A DNA stretch of 64,000 bases from CAWATZ01 sp963784995 (GCA_963784995.1 CAWATZ010000003.1:1-64000); one strand, 5' to 3'. Shown: positions 28,170-38,372, counted from the first letter of the stretch. Numbers and translations: made by a program. The notes: generated from the letters alone by a model not told the origin.

Positions 28170-29873
28170 CTACTGGGTCAGCCATTGCCTGAGCGGTTGC
28201 TTCAGCAGAGGGGGAAGAAGGGGCAAGATATTCCCATCCACGACCCCATTCTTCTTGTTGTAGGCAAACGCCTCGGCCAGCCAGTAGCGCAGCCGGCCAT
28301 TCTGCTGCAACTGCTGCATTTCGACAACAGGCCCCTTGGTCGGTTTGGCGTCCAGGGCGACCTTGATCGACGCGAAGGCATCTCGGAACAGGGCGTTGGA
28401 CTCTTTCGGTTGACTGCGCAAAGCCAGGACAATGCCCAGGCCCACCTTGCCCAGGTTCTGGTAAGGTCGGACGTGCTTGATCTCCTTTAACTGGCTGAAG
28501 AGTTTCTCGGCGTCGTCCAATCGATCCTGGTCGAGGTAGAACAAACCCAGCTCAAGACAGACTCCCAGTCTGGTAGACACGTCCTGCTGCCCAACGGGCG
28601 GGTTGAGATACTGTTCGACCATCTGTCTGAGGGCCTGCTCGCGCCGCTGCGGCGAGAACAGGGCATCCACGGCAGCCGTTTCCGCCAGGTTGACCGGGGC
28701 CGTGGTCCCGACCGTGGCCTGCTGCCGCCACCAGCCCCAGGCAATTCCGGCTCCCACCGCCAGAGCGAGCGACAGCACGACCAGGACAGCAGTCCAGCTC
28801 CGGCCCGCCGGGCGGAGGACCGGTTGGCTCCGAGGAGTGGACGTGCGTTCCGCCGTGAGGGCGTCCTCGGACTGGACGGAAGTCTGGCGACTTCCGCTAC
28901 CGGACTGCGAACCCGTGACCGCCATCGAGTCCGTGGGCAAAACCAGAGCCATGGTCTGGCCGCTCAGACTTTCGCGCAGCAGGATCAGATCGCGGAGCAG
29001 TTCCCGGCCGTTCTGGTAGCGCTGATTGGGGTCCTTGGCCAGCATCTTGTGGATGATGGCGCAGAGCCCCGGCGGCAGGTCGGGCCGGATGCCGGCCAGG
29101 GGCGGCGGCTCCTTCTGCACGTGGGAGAGAGCGACCTCAAAAGCGGTTGACCCTTTGAAAGGGGGATGCCCGGCCAGCATGTGGTAGGCGGTGACGCCGA
29201 AGGAGTAGACGTCGGTGCGGCAATCGACCGGCTTGCCCTCGACCTGTTCGGGGCTCATGTACAGCGGCGTGCCCATGGTGACGCCGCTCTGGGTCAGGTT
29301 GACCGGCGGCTGATCGCCGGCCCGGACGCGCGACAGGCCGAAGTCGGCCACCTTGACCTCGCCCTTGCGGGTCAGCAGGATGTTTTCCGGCTTGATGTCG
29401 CGGTGGATGATCCCCATTTCGCTGGCCCGCTGCAGCGCTGCCGCCACCTGGCGCATGATGCTCAGGGCCAGCAGCACGTCGGGAGTGCCCTTGCGTTCCA
29501 GGAACTCACGCAGGTTTCGCCCTTCGACGTACTCCAGGGCCATGTACTGGAGGTTGTTGCTCTCGCCGATGTGGTAGACCTGGACGATGTTGGCGTGGGT
29601 GATGCGCGCGACGGCCTCGGCTTCAGCCCGGAAACGGGCCAGGGCCGTGGGATTGGCGGCCATTTCGGGCTTGAGCAGTTTCAGGGCGACCTTGCGTTTG
29701 AGCGACAGCTGCTCGGCGAGGTAAACCTGGCCCATGCCGCCCTGGCCCAGCCGGCGCAGAATGCGAAAGTCGCCGAGGGTCTGACCAGTCAGGTCCAGAT
29801 CCGGCTGCGGTGGCGGATTGGCCGACGCCGCCACGGTGCTCTGCTTCGGCGCGGTGGAGTCCATGGTCGCCAT
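28170..29873 (-). CDS. Membrane-anchored Ser/Thr protein kinase (Hanks type)
   Basis: A kinase domain of about 270 residues shows the Gly loop LGQGGMGQVYLA, Lys in KVALKLLKPE, catalytic HRDIKPENI, DFGLSRV, the activation segment MGTPLYMSPEQVEGK and SFGVTAYHML. After a low-complexity Ser/Thr-rich linker, a single TM helix (AVLVVLSLALAVGAGIAWGWW, about residues 360-382) leads to an extracytoplasmic helical, TPR-like region of about 170 residues (LGLFYLDQDRLDDAEKLFSQL). This is the usual planctomycete layout, with a sensor outside and a kinase inside. No substrate is suggested by the neighbours. Confidence 0.93.
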   Translation of the reverse strand: MATMDSTAPKQSTVAASANPPPQPDLDLTGQTLGDFRILRRLGQGGMGQVYLAEQLSLKRKVALKLLKPEMAANPTALARFRAEAEAVARITHANIVQVYHIGESNNLQYMALEYVEGRNLREFLERKGTPDVLLALSIMRQVAAALQRASEMGIIHRDIKPENILLTRKGEVKVADFGLSRVRAGDQPPVNLTQSGVTMGTPLYMSPEQVEGKPVDCRTDVYSFGVTAYHMLAGHPPFKGSTAFEVALSHVQKEPPPLAGIRPDLPPGLCAIIHKMLAKDPNQRYQNGRELLRDLILLRESLSGQTMALVLPTDSMAVTGSQSGSGSRQTSVQSEDALTAERTSTPRSQPVLRPAGRSWTAVLVVLSLALAVGAGIAWGWWRQQATVGTTAPVNLAETAAVDALFSPQRREQALRQMVEQYLNPPVGQQDVSTRLGVCLELGLFYLDQDRLDDAEKLFSQLKEIKHVRPYQNLGKVGLGIVLALRSQPKESNALFRDAFASIKVALDAKPTKGPVVEMQQLQQNGRLRYWLAEAFAYNKKNGVVDGNILPLLPPLLKQPLRQWLTQ

Positions 29874-30014
29874 GCGGTTGGGGTTGCAGGAGTTTCTTCC
29901 TGCGCTGCCTCTTCTTTCATTTATACGTGAATCCGCAGGCAGTGTCCTGGTTAGTCTTGCTCCTGTCGTGCCGCTGAATCCGCAGGCGATGTCCTGCGCG
30001 GGGTTGGGGTCGGG

Positions 30015-31985
30015 TCATCTTCCCAGCCAGATCATGCACTTCGGCGGCACAAAGCCGGCCGGCCAGCGGGTATCGCTATCGTACTTGGCACGCTCCAGGA
30101 TCGCTCCGGTGAGCGTGGCCCCGGTCAGGTCGGCCCCGCGCAGGTTGGCGTGAGCCAGGTCCGCATCGGTCAGGTCGGCCCCGCGAAAGCTGGCTTGCAG
30201 GAACTCGGCCACGCGCAGGTGGCTCTTCTGCAGCACGGCGTTCTCGAAGCAGGCGGCGCGGAACCGGCCACAGCCGAGGTCCGCCCCGGTCAGGTTCGCG
30301 CCGCGGAAATTGGCCTGCTGGAACTTGGACCAGTGCCCCAGCTCCGCTTTGACAAGCGAGGCCCCCTCAAAGTTGGCCCGGCGGCAATCCAGCTGCCAGG
30401 CGAGATGAACGCCGTCCAGACAGACCCCGCTCAGATCGATTTTGCGGAACGGCCCGGCGTTGATCTGCTGCTGGTTGGTCCGGGCGTTCCAGCGCTTGAT
30501 GCCGGCCGGTCCGCCACGCAGTTCCTTCATCACCCGGGCCAGGCGGTCCTGCTCTCGGGTTTTGTCGGTCTTTGTCTCACCCTTGATCCGGTCTGCTTCG
30601 GGAGCAGACCGGCCGCACGCCTCACACCACGCCTTCAGAACCAGCTCCCGCAGTGGCTTCGGTTTCAGCGGCGCACCGGTCGCTGTCACCTTGACCGAAT
30701 CCAGACCCAGTGTCCCGTGCAGCAAGGGCCGGACCACGGCAAGCATTGCCTCCGAAGGAGTCCTGAGCGACGTGGGTGTGGCGAAAGGGAGTTTGTGGCC
30801 GCGGAGAAACAGCTTCTGGCCGTTGTCCTCGCTGACGACCTCCACGGGGACCGAGACGTCGCCCGGCAAGGTGATGGCCGCGGCTGCCTTCAGGCGAGTG
30901 GTCTGGCGGGCGACCTGGTCCAGCTCCTTGAGATGCTTGCCGGCCCTGGGCACGGATTGAGCCCCGGGCACACCCTTGGCCTTGCTCAGGTCGAGCCCCG
31001 TCCGTTTCGCTCCGGCCAGGTTGGCTCCCTCGAAATCGGCCCCTTCGATCCGGGCGTTGGTCAGGTCCGCGTCGGCCAGGATGGCACAGCGCAGACAGGC
31101 GTTGCGCAGGTCGGCCCCTTTCAGGTTCGCCTGGAACAGGTCGGTCTCGGTGAGGTTCGCCTGGTTCAGGTTGGCCCCGGCAAGGTCGCAGTCCTGGAAA
31201 TCGGCTCGCGTCAGATCAGCCTCGGCCAGGTTGGCGCCGGCAAGGTTGGCCTTGCGGGCGGAGACCCGTTTCAGGTTAGCGCCCTGGAAGATGACCTTGG
31301 AGGTCCGGGCTTTTTCCAGCGCGGCTTCCTCCAGGTTGGCCCCGGTGAAATCGGTGCGTTCGAGGATCGCATCGAAAAAGCGTGCCTTCCGCAGGTTGGC
31401 GCCGACGAGCCGGCAATCGAGCAGTCCCTCGAAGGAACACTCCTCAAGCTGGGCCCCGTCCAGGTGAACTCGGGTGAGGATGCAATACAGGCTGACGTGG
31501 GTGAACTCGACCTGGCGCAGGTCAGCCCCGTCGAGGTTGAGGTGGAAGAACCAGGCGCTCTTCAGTTTCAGTCCGCGCAGATCACTTCCGGACAGATCGA
31601 CGGGGGCCTTACTCCACCGGGTGAGCAACTTCCACCGTTCGTACCCCTTTGGCCCAGCCCGGAGCAGGGCCAGGGCCAGGTTACGATCCGGAACAACCAG
31701 GGCGAAGAACTCCTCCAGGGAGAGAACACGGATGGCCGCTTGCCCCGCCTGGTTCCACTCCTCGGCCTGCTTCTGGGACTGAGCCGCCTGTCTGCCGCTG
31801 CCCAGGACCAGGTAATCCAGGTCGGTGCTCACTCCAGACAGGACCTTGCCCCCATCGCCTTTGATCATCGCCGTCGCCTCGTTGAGGTCCGCCTTGCGGA
31901 GCTTGCCTGCAAGGGCAAAGGTCTTGCCGGCAAAGCGTTGGACCTTCCAGTTAACGGGCGAAGAGGTGGTGCGTTTCTTTCCCAT
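30015..31985 (-). CDS. BRCT-pentapeptide-repeat protein, long form with two repeat blocks
   Basis: Start 31985 gives 656 residues. Residues about 15-95 form a BRCT-like domain (QRFAGKTFALAGKL, GGKVLSGVSTDLDYLVLG, VLSLEEFFALV), as in the C-terminus of NAD-dependent DNA ligase. Next comes a linker (ALLRAGPKGYERWKLL) and a first pentapeptide block with A(D/N)LXX repeats (GANLAEADLTRADFQDCDLAGANL). A globular domain of about 120 residues (KHLKELDQVARQTTRLKAAAAITLPG to LRELVLKAWCEACG) follows, and then a second block (GANLTGADLGCGRF). Pentapeptide repeats fold into a four-sided beta-helix; in Qnr/MfpA this mimics DNA. The function here is unknown. It is one of three paralogues. Confidence 0.85.
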   Translation of the reverse strand: MGKKRTTSSPVNWKVQRFAGKTFALAGKLRKADLNEATAMIKGDGGKVLSGVSTDLDYLVLGSGRQAAQSQKQAEEWNQAGQAAIRVLSLEEFFALVVPDRNLALALLRAGPKGYERWKLLTRWSKAPVDLSGSDLRGLKLKSAWFFHLNLDGADLRQVEFTHVSLYCILTRVHLDGAQLEECSFEGLLDCRLVGANLRKARFFDAILERTDFTGANLEEAALEKARTSKVIFQGANLKRVSARKANLAGANLAEADLTRADFQDCDLAGANLNQANLTETDLFQANLKGADLRNACLRCAILADADLTNARIEGADFEGANLAGAKRTGLDLSKAKGVPGAQSVPRAGKHLKELDQVARQTTRLKAAAAITLPGDVSVPVEVVSEDNGQKLFLRGHKLPFATPTSLRTPSEAMLAVVRPLLHGTLGLDSVKVTATGAPLKPKPLRELVLKAWCEACGRSAPEADRIKGETKTDKTREQDRLARVMKELRGGPAGIKRWNARTNQQQINAGPFRKIDLSGVCLDGVHLAWQLDCRRANFEGASLVKAELGHWSKFQQANFRGANLTGADLGCGRFRAACFENAVLQKSHLRVAEFLQASFRGADLTDADLAHANLRGADLTGATLTGAILERAKYDSDTRWPAGFVPPKCMIWLGR

Positions 31986-32271
31986 AACAAACCCCGCTCT
32001 CTGCTTGACGTCGGGCCTTTCCGCAGGTGCCGTCAGGGCCCGCTGCGGTTGATTTCGGCTGCGTCTGGACCCAGGGAAACGAATTGTGTCTCCATAACTA
32101 TCAATGCGGACAAGCACTTCGGTCGATTCGTTTCCGCACCCCCTGGGACACCCCCCACCGAGTGGAAACGAACTTGCGCCCCAAGCCTCCGGGGGTGTCC
32201 GCCACCGGGAGCCGCCGTCACCCGGATGCTTTCTTGCGAACCATGCTTCGTTGTTCCCTTCTCAATCCGCC

Positions 32272-33441
32272 TCATTCATCCTCCTCGTGCGGTCCGTCCG
32301 GGGACAGCACGTCCCAGCAGCGATCGTAGCGCAGCAGAGCATTGGCCAGATCGGGGTGAGCCGTCGCCCAGAGGTCATCGAAGAAGATCCACTGGTGATA
32401 CAGGTCCACCTTGTCCCAGCGCCCCGTGTGCAAACAGAGCTGGGCCAGGTGCTCCGTCACCAGCACGCGGGTTTTCCTTGCACTGGGAGCGAAGGCCTTC
32501 CTCCCGGAAGAAGCGGCCAGAAGGGGTTGCAGTGCTTCCCGAACCTCGGTCACGGAGCCCTGTCTCACCGCCTCCCAGGCTGCGTTGGGCAGGTCAAGGA
32601 CGGGCAAACGTGCGGCCGCAGTCAGGGCCTTTTCGAGCAACTCCAGGCCAGCCCGGCGCTGGCCCCGTTCCTGCAACCAGTCGGAGTACGCCGCCCAGGA
32701 GGCATCATCGTCGGGGTTGTCGAGGATGGCCTGTCGAAAGCCGGCCTCGACCGGGTCGGTGGTGATCGGGTCGGCGAGGAGCTGGGCACGAAGCAGCAGC
32801 AGGTACTCACTCAGCGAATCCGTCACGGGAGGTCCGCTCAGGTAGCGGACCATGTCGGGAAGCCGAATCCCATTGATCCGGCTCGTGGGCACACTGGAAT
32901 CGGTCAGGTTGCCCGAATCGGCGTAACAATTGAAGAAGAGGTAGACCGCACCCTGTCCCTTGCCTGCGGGGGCACGATCGTCTGTCGGCTCGGACGGCAC
33001 GAAGCCCCCGGCATCCGCGAAGCTGGTCGGAAGCTGCCAGCCCTCGTTGAGCAGGTAGGCAGCCCTGGGGCCGTGTTCGGCCAGGTAGAGGTCATCAAAG
33101 ACGTAATAGCACACTTCCAGCTCGTCGTCGTCGGTCTGCACGGTGAGCAGGTGCGGCTGGTAGAGGATCGGTCCCTCCGAGTAGAGGTGCGCTTCGAGGT
33201 ACTCGCCAAGTTCCTCATCGCTCTCGGGCGGCGGCAGGTCTTCCTCGTCGGCGACCTCGAACAGGGAAGAGAACCCGTAAATGGAGAAGCCCAGCAACTT
33301 CTTGAGCCGGGCGTATTTCCCGGCACGGAGTTCCGCCCAGTGATTGCGGAACCAATCCAGGACGGTTCTGTCATCGAAACGCTTCAGCCGTTTGCCGGCC
33401 GGGTCATCGTAATGGCTGCGGTAGACGAAAAAGACGGCCAT
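32272..33441 (-). CDS. TIGR02996-domain hypothetical protein
   Basis: This 389-residue acidic cytoplasmic protein carries FRQAILDNPDDDASWAAYSDWLQERG at about residues 240-265. This is the repeat-companion motif known almost only from Gemmata relatives. The N-terminal half (FFVYRSHYDDPAGKRLKRFDDRTVLDWF, then a FEVADEEDLPPPES patch) matches no family I know. It lies between two BRCT-pentapeptide genes, 17 bases from the upstream one, so it may act with them. Confidence 0.75.
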   Translation of the reverse strand: MAVFFVYRSHYDDPAGKRLKRFDDRTVLDWFRNHWAELRAGKYARLKKLLGFSIYGFSSLFEVADEEDLPPPESDEELGEYLEAHLYSEGPILYQPHLLTVQTDDDELEVCYYVFDDLYLAEHGPRAAYLLNEGWQLPTSFADAGGFVPSEPTDDRAPAGKGQGAVYLFFNCYADSGNLTDSSVPTSRINGIRLPDMVRYLSGPPVTDSLSEYLLLLRAQLLADPITTDPVEAGFRQAILDNPDDDASWAAYSDWLQERGQRRAGLELLEKALTAAARLPVLDLPNAAWEAVRQGSVTEVREALQPLLAASSGRKAFAPSARKTRVLVTEHLAQLCLHTGRWDKVDLYHQWIFFDDLWATAHPDLANALLRYDRCWDVLSPDGPHEEDE

Positions 33442-33458
33442 GCTGCACCTTCCTATTC

Positions 33459-34853
33459 TTACGAAGCCGATACCTCATCCCAGGCGGCATCCACCAGCTT
33501 GCGCAGCTGGCCGGCTGTGAGCGCGACCCCGTCGGCTCGGCCAGTAATGGATTTTGGGTCCAGCTGAGCATCCGGCCAGCGTCGCCGCCAATCGCAGAGG
33601 ACACCGGCAACCGTGGCGGCCTGGCTTTGATAAAAGGGCGAGGTGTTACTCCGGTTGTAAAGAGACTTCCCCTTGCTGGTGGAAACGCATTCGCATTGGA
33701 AGCGGTTCCCCTTGGGCAACTCCAGATAGAAGGCAATTCGCAACCGGAAGGTTTGGACCGCCAGCTGATCCAGTTGCTGCAAGTGCGGCCCGCTCCCCGA
33801 GGCGCCGCCGGCCGAGAGGGCCTCTTGCAGCCCTCGGGCACGAGAGGTGTCTAGACCGGCCAGGTTGGCCCCGGCGACGTTGGCGCCCTCGAAATTGGCG
33901 CCGTCAATCCGGGCCCGGCGCAGGTCGGCCTCGACCAGGCTGGCACCGCGCAGGTCAGCGTCCGTCAGGTCGGCGCCTTGCAGGTTGGACTGGGTGAGGT
34001 CGGCCTCGCGGAGGTCGGCCCCCTGGAGCTTGGCGTCTGCCAACTTGGCCCGGGAGGGCTGGGCCTGGTGGAGGCAGGCGCCCGTGAAGTCCGCCCCAGC
34101 CAGCTGGGCCTCCAGCAAGTACGCCTTCTGCAGGTTGGCGGAGCGGAAGCACGTGCCGGCCGCTCCAAGACGGTAGCCGTTCATGCCCTTGAGATTGGCC
34201 CCGGTCAGGTCCGACCGCTCCAGAGAAGTGCCTTGCAACTTCGCTTCCGAGAGGTCCGCTCCCTGGAGATTGCAGCCCACAAGCAAGCCCTGGCACTCAC
34301 AGTCCCTCAGGATCGCCATGTCCATCCGGGCATCGCAGATGCGTTCAATCTCCGCACCGCTGAGATCGGCCCCGCGCAGGTCAGCACCGTCGAGATCCAG
34401 GCCGCGAAAACTCATTCGCCTGATCCGGACCTGAATGCCGCGAAGATCGAGGCCGCGCAGGTCAAGCGGTTTCTGGATTAGCCAGCGCAGCAATCGGAGC
34501 CGTTCGCAACCCGCGGTGCCTGCCCGGAGCAACGCCTTCGCCAGCTCCACGTCAGGATGGAACAGGTCGTAGAACGCCTCACTCTCCAGGATCTGAATCT
34601 GGGCACCGCCGGTCTTGTTGAGGCGAATGGCCAGCTTGCGGGCGGGTTCGGTGAGGCGTTTGGGCCGGGTCAGCACCAGAAAGTCCAGCGTGGGCGTGAT
34701 TTCCTCGACCAGCTGACCGCCATCTCCCTGGATCAATTTGCGAACGTGCTCGCGTTCCCAATCGCTCAGTTCGCCGGCAAAGGCAAAGGTGTTGCCGGCA
34801 AAACGCTGCACGTCCCAGCGGACAGATGCAGTGGAAGAGGGTTCGCGAGCCAT
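33459..34853 (-). CDS. BRCT-pentapeptide-repeat protein (paralogue 2)
   Basis: The 464-residue product has a BRCT-like domain at about 15-100 (QRFAGNTFAFAGEL, GGQLVEEITPTLDFLVL). A linker with ALLRAGTAGCERLRLL and PLDLRGLDLRGIQVR is followed by about 40 pentapeptide units (GADLREADLTQSNLQGADL). The same C-terminal domain ends the protein (HLQQLDQLAVQTFRLRIAFYLELPKG to LRKLVDAAWDEV). It has only one repeat block, unlike the 656-residue form. The gene is complete and in frame. Confidence 0.85.
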   Translation of the reverse strand: MAREPSSTASVRWDVQRFAGNTFAFAGELSDWEREHVRKLIQGDGGQLVEEITPTLDFLVLTRPKRLTEPARKLAIRLNKTGGAQIQILESEAFYDLFHPDVELAKALLRAGTAGCERLRLLRWLIQKPLDLRGLDLRGIQVRIRRMSFRGLDLDGADLRGADLSGAEIERICDARMDMAILRDCECQGLLVGCNLQGADLSEAKLQGTSLERSDLTGANLKGMNGYRLGAAGTCFRSANLQKAYLLEAQLAGADFTGACLHQAQPSRAKLADAKLQGADLREADLTQSNLQGADLTDADLRGASLVEADLRRARIDGANFEGANVAGANLAGLDTSRARGLQEALSAGGASGSGPHLQQLDQLAVQTFRLRIAFYLELPKGNRFQCECVSTSKGKSLYNRSNTSPFYQSQAATVAGVLCDWRRRWPDAQLDPKSITGRADGVALTAGQLRKLVDAAWDEVSAS

Positions 34854-34905
34854 AATGATTCACTCCTGCGAAAGGCGTTCTGACCCTGGGCTAGCAGGCC
34901 CTTTT

Positions 34906-36337
34906 TCAATCCTCCGCGGGAACCGGCAGCCCAAACGCCTCACACCACGCCGCACGCGCCAGGTGCGAACACTCCTTGGCCCCCAGGTGCAGCCCCTTGA
35001 TCTGGAGCCTGGCCGAGTCGAGGATCAGCCGCGCCCCGAGCCAGCGCCGCGGCAGGTCCAGCATCATGCCATCCAGCGTTGTCGCCCGGCTCCGGTACGG
35101 GACGCTGGGCGGTCTGGGGCCGCCCTCATCACAGCGGGCCCAGGATGTCCTGCCCTTGTCGCAGATGGTAGCGATCAGATCGACGTGGTTGCCGTCCGGC
35201 AGTTCCACGTGAGCACGGACCTGAAGTTCCTCGGCCTGTTTTGCCAGCTCCACCAGCCGCTGGACGTTGGGCCCCGCTGGACCCGACCGAACGATCTGCG
35301 GCGGCGTGAGCCCTTTGGCTCGGGTCAGATCAAGTCCCGTGATCCGGGCACCCGTCAGGTTGGCCCCGGTGAAGTCGGCATCGTCGATCTTGGCGTCGGT
35401 CAGGTCAGCATCGAGCAGGACCGCTCCGGTGAGGTTGGCCTGACGCAGATCGGTTCCCTTGAGGTTGGCCCGTGTCAGGTCCGCCTTGTGCAGATTGGCC
35501 CCGCGGAAATCGGCCTGGGAGAAGACGGCCTCCAGGAACGCGGCACGCGACAGGTCGGCCCGGGTGAAGTCGGCTCCGGTCAGGCGAGCGGAGTAGAGGT
35601 TCGTCTCGCTCAGTCGGGCCTCGCGGAAAATCACGCCGGGGCCGTGCAGACCGTACGCCTCGGCTTGCTCCAGGTCGGCGCCGGTGAAGTCGCAGCCTCC
35701 CACGAAAACGCCGTTCGCAGTGACCTTCTTCAGATTGGCGTTCCGCAAACCGCAGCGGACCAGCCGTTCCCGGATCAGACACGAGGCCATCCGGCGCCGT
35801 CAAGCGCGTTTCCACGCAAGCGTCGATGTTCTGCCCTTCCAGAATGGCACCGCTCAGGTCGGCGCCATCGATTTTGACGTGGAACAGCACCCAGTGCAGC
35901 GGTTGCTCACGCGGCAAGTGGACGCCGCGCAGGTCGGCCCCGCTCAGGTCGATGGGGGCCTTGTCCACCTGGCGGAACCAGGCCAGCCGTTGGGCCCCTT
36001 CCAGACCGGACCGTAACAGGGCCAGGGCCCAGCTCGCATCGACCCGGAACAGGTTTGCTGCTTCCTGATAGTCCAGGACCTGGATGGACGCTCCTTGCCG
36101 ATTGAGCGATTCCGCCATTTGACGAGCCCGTTCGCCGAGTTTTGTCCCCTGTCCCAGGATGACCAGGTGGTTCAGCGATGGTGTGATGTCCTCGACCAGG
36201 TGACCGCCGCCGATCCGCACAAAATGGACGATTTGCTGATGCTGGCCTGCCGGGAGCTTGCCGGCGATGGCGAAGGTCTTGCCGGCGAATCGGCTGACGT
36301 CCGGGTTTGGAGCAGGAGCAACGTCTTCCTGTGCCAT
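34906..36337 (-). CDS. BRCT-pentapeptide-repeat protein (paralogue 3), one frameshift
   Basis: The start is ATG 36337 (MAQEDVAPAPNPDVSRFAGKTFAIAGKL). A BRCT-like domain, linker (ALLRSGLEGAQRLAWFRQVDKAPIDLSGADLRG) and first repeats are in one frame. An extra base at 35791 then breaks the frame after ETRLTAP. Skipping it continues as MASCLIRERLVRCGLRNANLKK, pentapeptides, and the shared C-terminal domain (VQRLVELAKQAEELQVRAHVELPDG to LARAAWCEAFG). The corrected length is 476 residues, close to paralogue 2. The lesion is probably a sequence error. Confidence 0.8.
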
Positions 36338-36498
36338 GAGCGCGAATCCCGACGAATGAAGAGTTCCCAGAGGAGTCATCCTACCCGGCCGGCTCAGGTT
36401 GTTGCAAGGATGGCAGAGGAAAAATAGGATAGTCCTGGACTTCGCCCTGGCTCCCGAAACCTCCCTCCGAAGCAACACCATCCGAGGACCGACCTGCC

Positions 36499-37577
36499 AT
36501 GCTGATCTTTGATGCACACCTCGACCTGGCCTGGAACGCCATCGACTGGAACCGCGACCTGGAGCTGCCCGTTGCCGCGATCCGCAAGCGCGAGCAGGAG
36601 CTGGGCATGACCGGCAAGGGTCGCGGCGAAGGCACCGTCTCCTTTCCCGAGCTGCGTCGGGGCCAGGTCGGCATCTTCATCGCCACGCTGCTGGCCCGGC
36701 TGCTGCGTGCCAACCTGATGCCGGCCATCCAGCGCTACGAGACCATGAGCGCCGCCTATGCCGCCGCGATTGGTCAGATGGCGTACTACCAGGCCCTGGA
36801 GCGGCGCGGCGTGCTGCGCTGGATCAAGGACGGGCCGACCCTGGAGAAGCACGTCTCCGCCTGGGTCGAGGGCAACGCGGACAAAGAGCCGCTCGGCTTC
36901 ATCCTGAGCATGGAGGGAGCCGACCCGGTGCTGACGCCGGACCAGGTCGCGGAGTGGTACGAGATGGGGCTGCGCATCATCGGCCCGGCCCACTACGGCG
37001 TCAGTCCCTACGCCCACGGCACCGGCACCGAGGGCGGCCTGTTCCCGCCCGGCAAGCCGCTGCTGAAGGAGATGGAGCGCGTCGGCATGATCCTCGACGT
37101 GACCCATCTGTCGGACCAGTGCTTCGACGAGGCGCTCGACATTTACGGCGGCCCGGTGCTGGCCAGCCATCACAACTGCCGGGCCCTGGTTCCCGATCAG
37201 CGGCAGCTGACCGACGCCCAGATCAAGCGGCTGATCGGCCGGGGCGCGGTGATTGGCTCGGCCCTGGATGCGTGGATGCTGGTCCCCGGCTGGGTGCGCG
37301 GCCAGACCCGGCCGGAGGAGGCGGGCTGCAAGCTGGAGACGATGGTCGATCACATCGACGGGTGTGTCAGCTGGCCGGCAACAGCAATCACGCGGCCATC
37401 GGCACCGACCTCGACGGCGGCTTCGGCCGGGAGCAGTCGCCGTGCGATCTGGACACCATCGCGGATCTGCAGCGGCTGCCGGAGATGCTGGCGAAGCGCG
37501 GCTACAAGCCGGACGCGATCCGCGGCATCATGCACGGCAACTGGGTGCGGTTTTTCCGGCAGGCATGGAAGGGGTGA
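36499..37577 (+). CDS. M19 membrane (renal-type) dipeptidase, one frameshift
   Basis: The N-terminal metal ligands lie in MLIFDAHLDLAWN. Further motifs are ILSMEGADPV, GPAHYGVSPYAHGTGTEGG, DVTHLSD and ASHHNCRAL, all typical of M19 zinc dipeptidases. One base is missing after 37359; adding it restores HIDRVCQLAGNSNHAAIGTDLDGGFG and the C-terminus IADLQRLPEMLAKRGY, giving 359 residues. There is no signal peptide, so it is probably cytoplasmic. Family role: hydrolysis of dipeptides. It is followed at once by a repeat array and a transposase. Confidence 0.85.
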
Positions 37578-37601
37578 GCAGGTATGGAAGGGGTGAGCCC
37601 A

Positions 37602-37847
37602 CCCAGGGCGATGCCGCCTAGGGATCCTGGGTATCGTCGCCCCTTCGGGGCAAAGACCGTCGGGGATGAGGGACATCCAAGACAAAACGTATTGCCACGC
37701 CGCCTTCCCAGGGCGCTGCCCTGGGCTATCCTGTTGCGCCCCTTCGGGGCGGAAAACCAGCGGGGATGAGGGACATCCAAGACAAAACGAATTGCCGCGC
37801 CGCTGCCCAGGGCTGCCCTGGGCTATCCTGTTATGCCCCTTCGGGGC
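37602..37847 (+). repeat. REP-like array left of transposase (3 units, forward)
   Basis: Forward units lie at 37602-37651 (degenerate), 37707-37750 and 37806-37847 (degenerate). They are separated by near-identical spacers containing GAGGGACATCCAAGACAAAA (about 37668 and 37769). The units carry the CCCTGGGCTATCCTGTTGCG signature. Confidence 0.9.
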
Positions 37848-37897
37848 AAATACAATCGGGATGGGTACGTCCAGGACACATTGGGAGCACGAATGAA

Positions 37898-38350
37898 ATG
37901 TCACAATCCCTGGTGACCAACTTGCTGCATCTCGTGTACAGCACCAAGAACCGCGAGCCCTTGATTCCCGAGGAGCATCGGGAAGCTCTGTTTGCCTACC
38001 AGGCCGGCATCTTCAAGGAGTGGGACAGTCCAGCGTTGAAGATCGGTGGTGTCGCGGATCACGTTCATGCCTTGTTCTCCCTTTCCAAGAACCACGCCCT
38101 GATCAAGATCGTCGAGGCGGTGAAGAAAGGGAGTTCCAAGTGGATGAAAACCGACGGCCCGAAGATCGCGGGGTTCTACTGGCAGGCCGGATATGCGGCA
38201 TTCTCGGTGAGCCAATCGAATGTTGAAGCCGTGATACAATACATCGAGACTCAACAGGAACACCACCGCAAGATTTCCTTCCAGGACGAACTCCGGGCCC
38301 TCCTCACCAGGCACAAAATCGCCTTCGACGAACGATACGTTTGGGATTAA
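37898..38350 (+). CDS. tnpA: IS200/REP-associated tyrosine transposase (Y1, HUH)
   Basis: The 150-residue product starts MSQSLVTNLLHLVYSTKNREP. The HUH metal-binding motif is HVH in GGVADHVHALFSL, and the catalytic Tyr lies in VEAVIQYIETQQEHH (about residue 115), as in PF01797. The phrase KGSSKW and the terminal DERYVWD are typical of the stand-alone subgroup found in planctomycetes and cyanobacteria. GGGAG lies upstream. The gene is intact and probably active: single-strand cutting and joining at hairpins by family knowledge. Palindromic units of opposite orientation flank it. Confidence 0.93.
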   Translation: MSQSLVTNLLHLVYSTKNREPLIPEEHREALFAYQAGIFKEWDSPALKIGGVADHVHALFSLSKNHALIKIVEAVKKGSSKWMKTDGPKIAGFYWQAGYAAFSVSQSNVEAVIQYIETQQEHHRKISFQDELRALLTRHKIAFDERYVWD

Positions 38351-38372
38351 ATCGGCCCTCGACTCTGTCTTT

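Noticed and set aside
30150..32765. Very long open frame (about 870 codons) on the plus strand opposite the long pentapeptide gene
   Set aside because: It is the antisense of pentapeptide codons, giving monotonous VQVG-like repeats. The minus strand carries the real BRCT and pentapeptide motifs.
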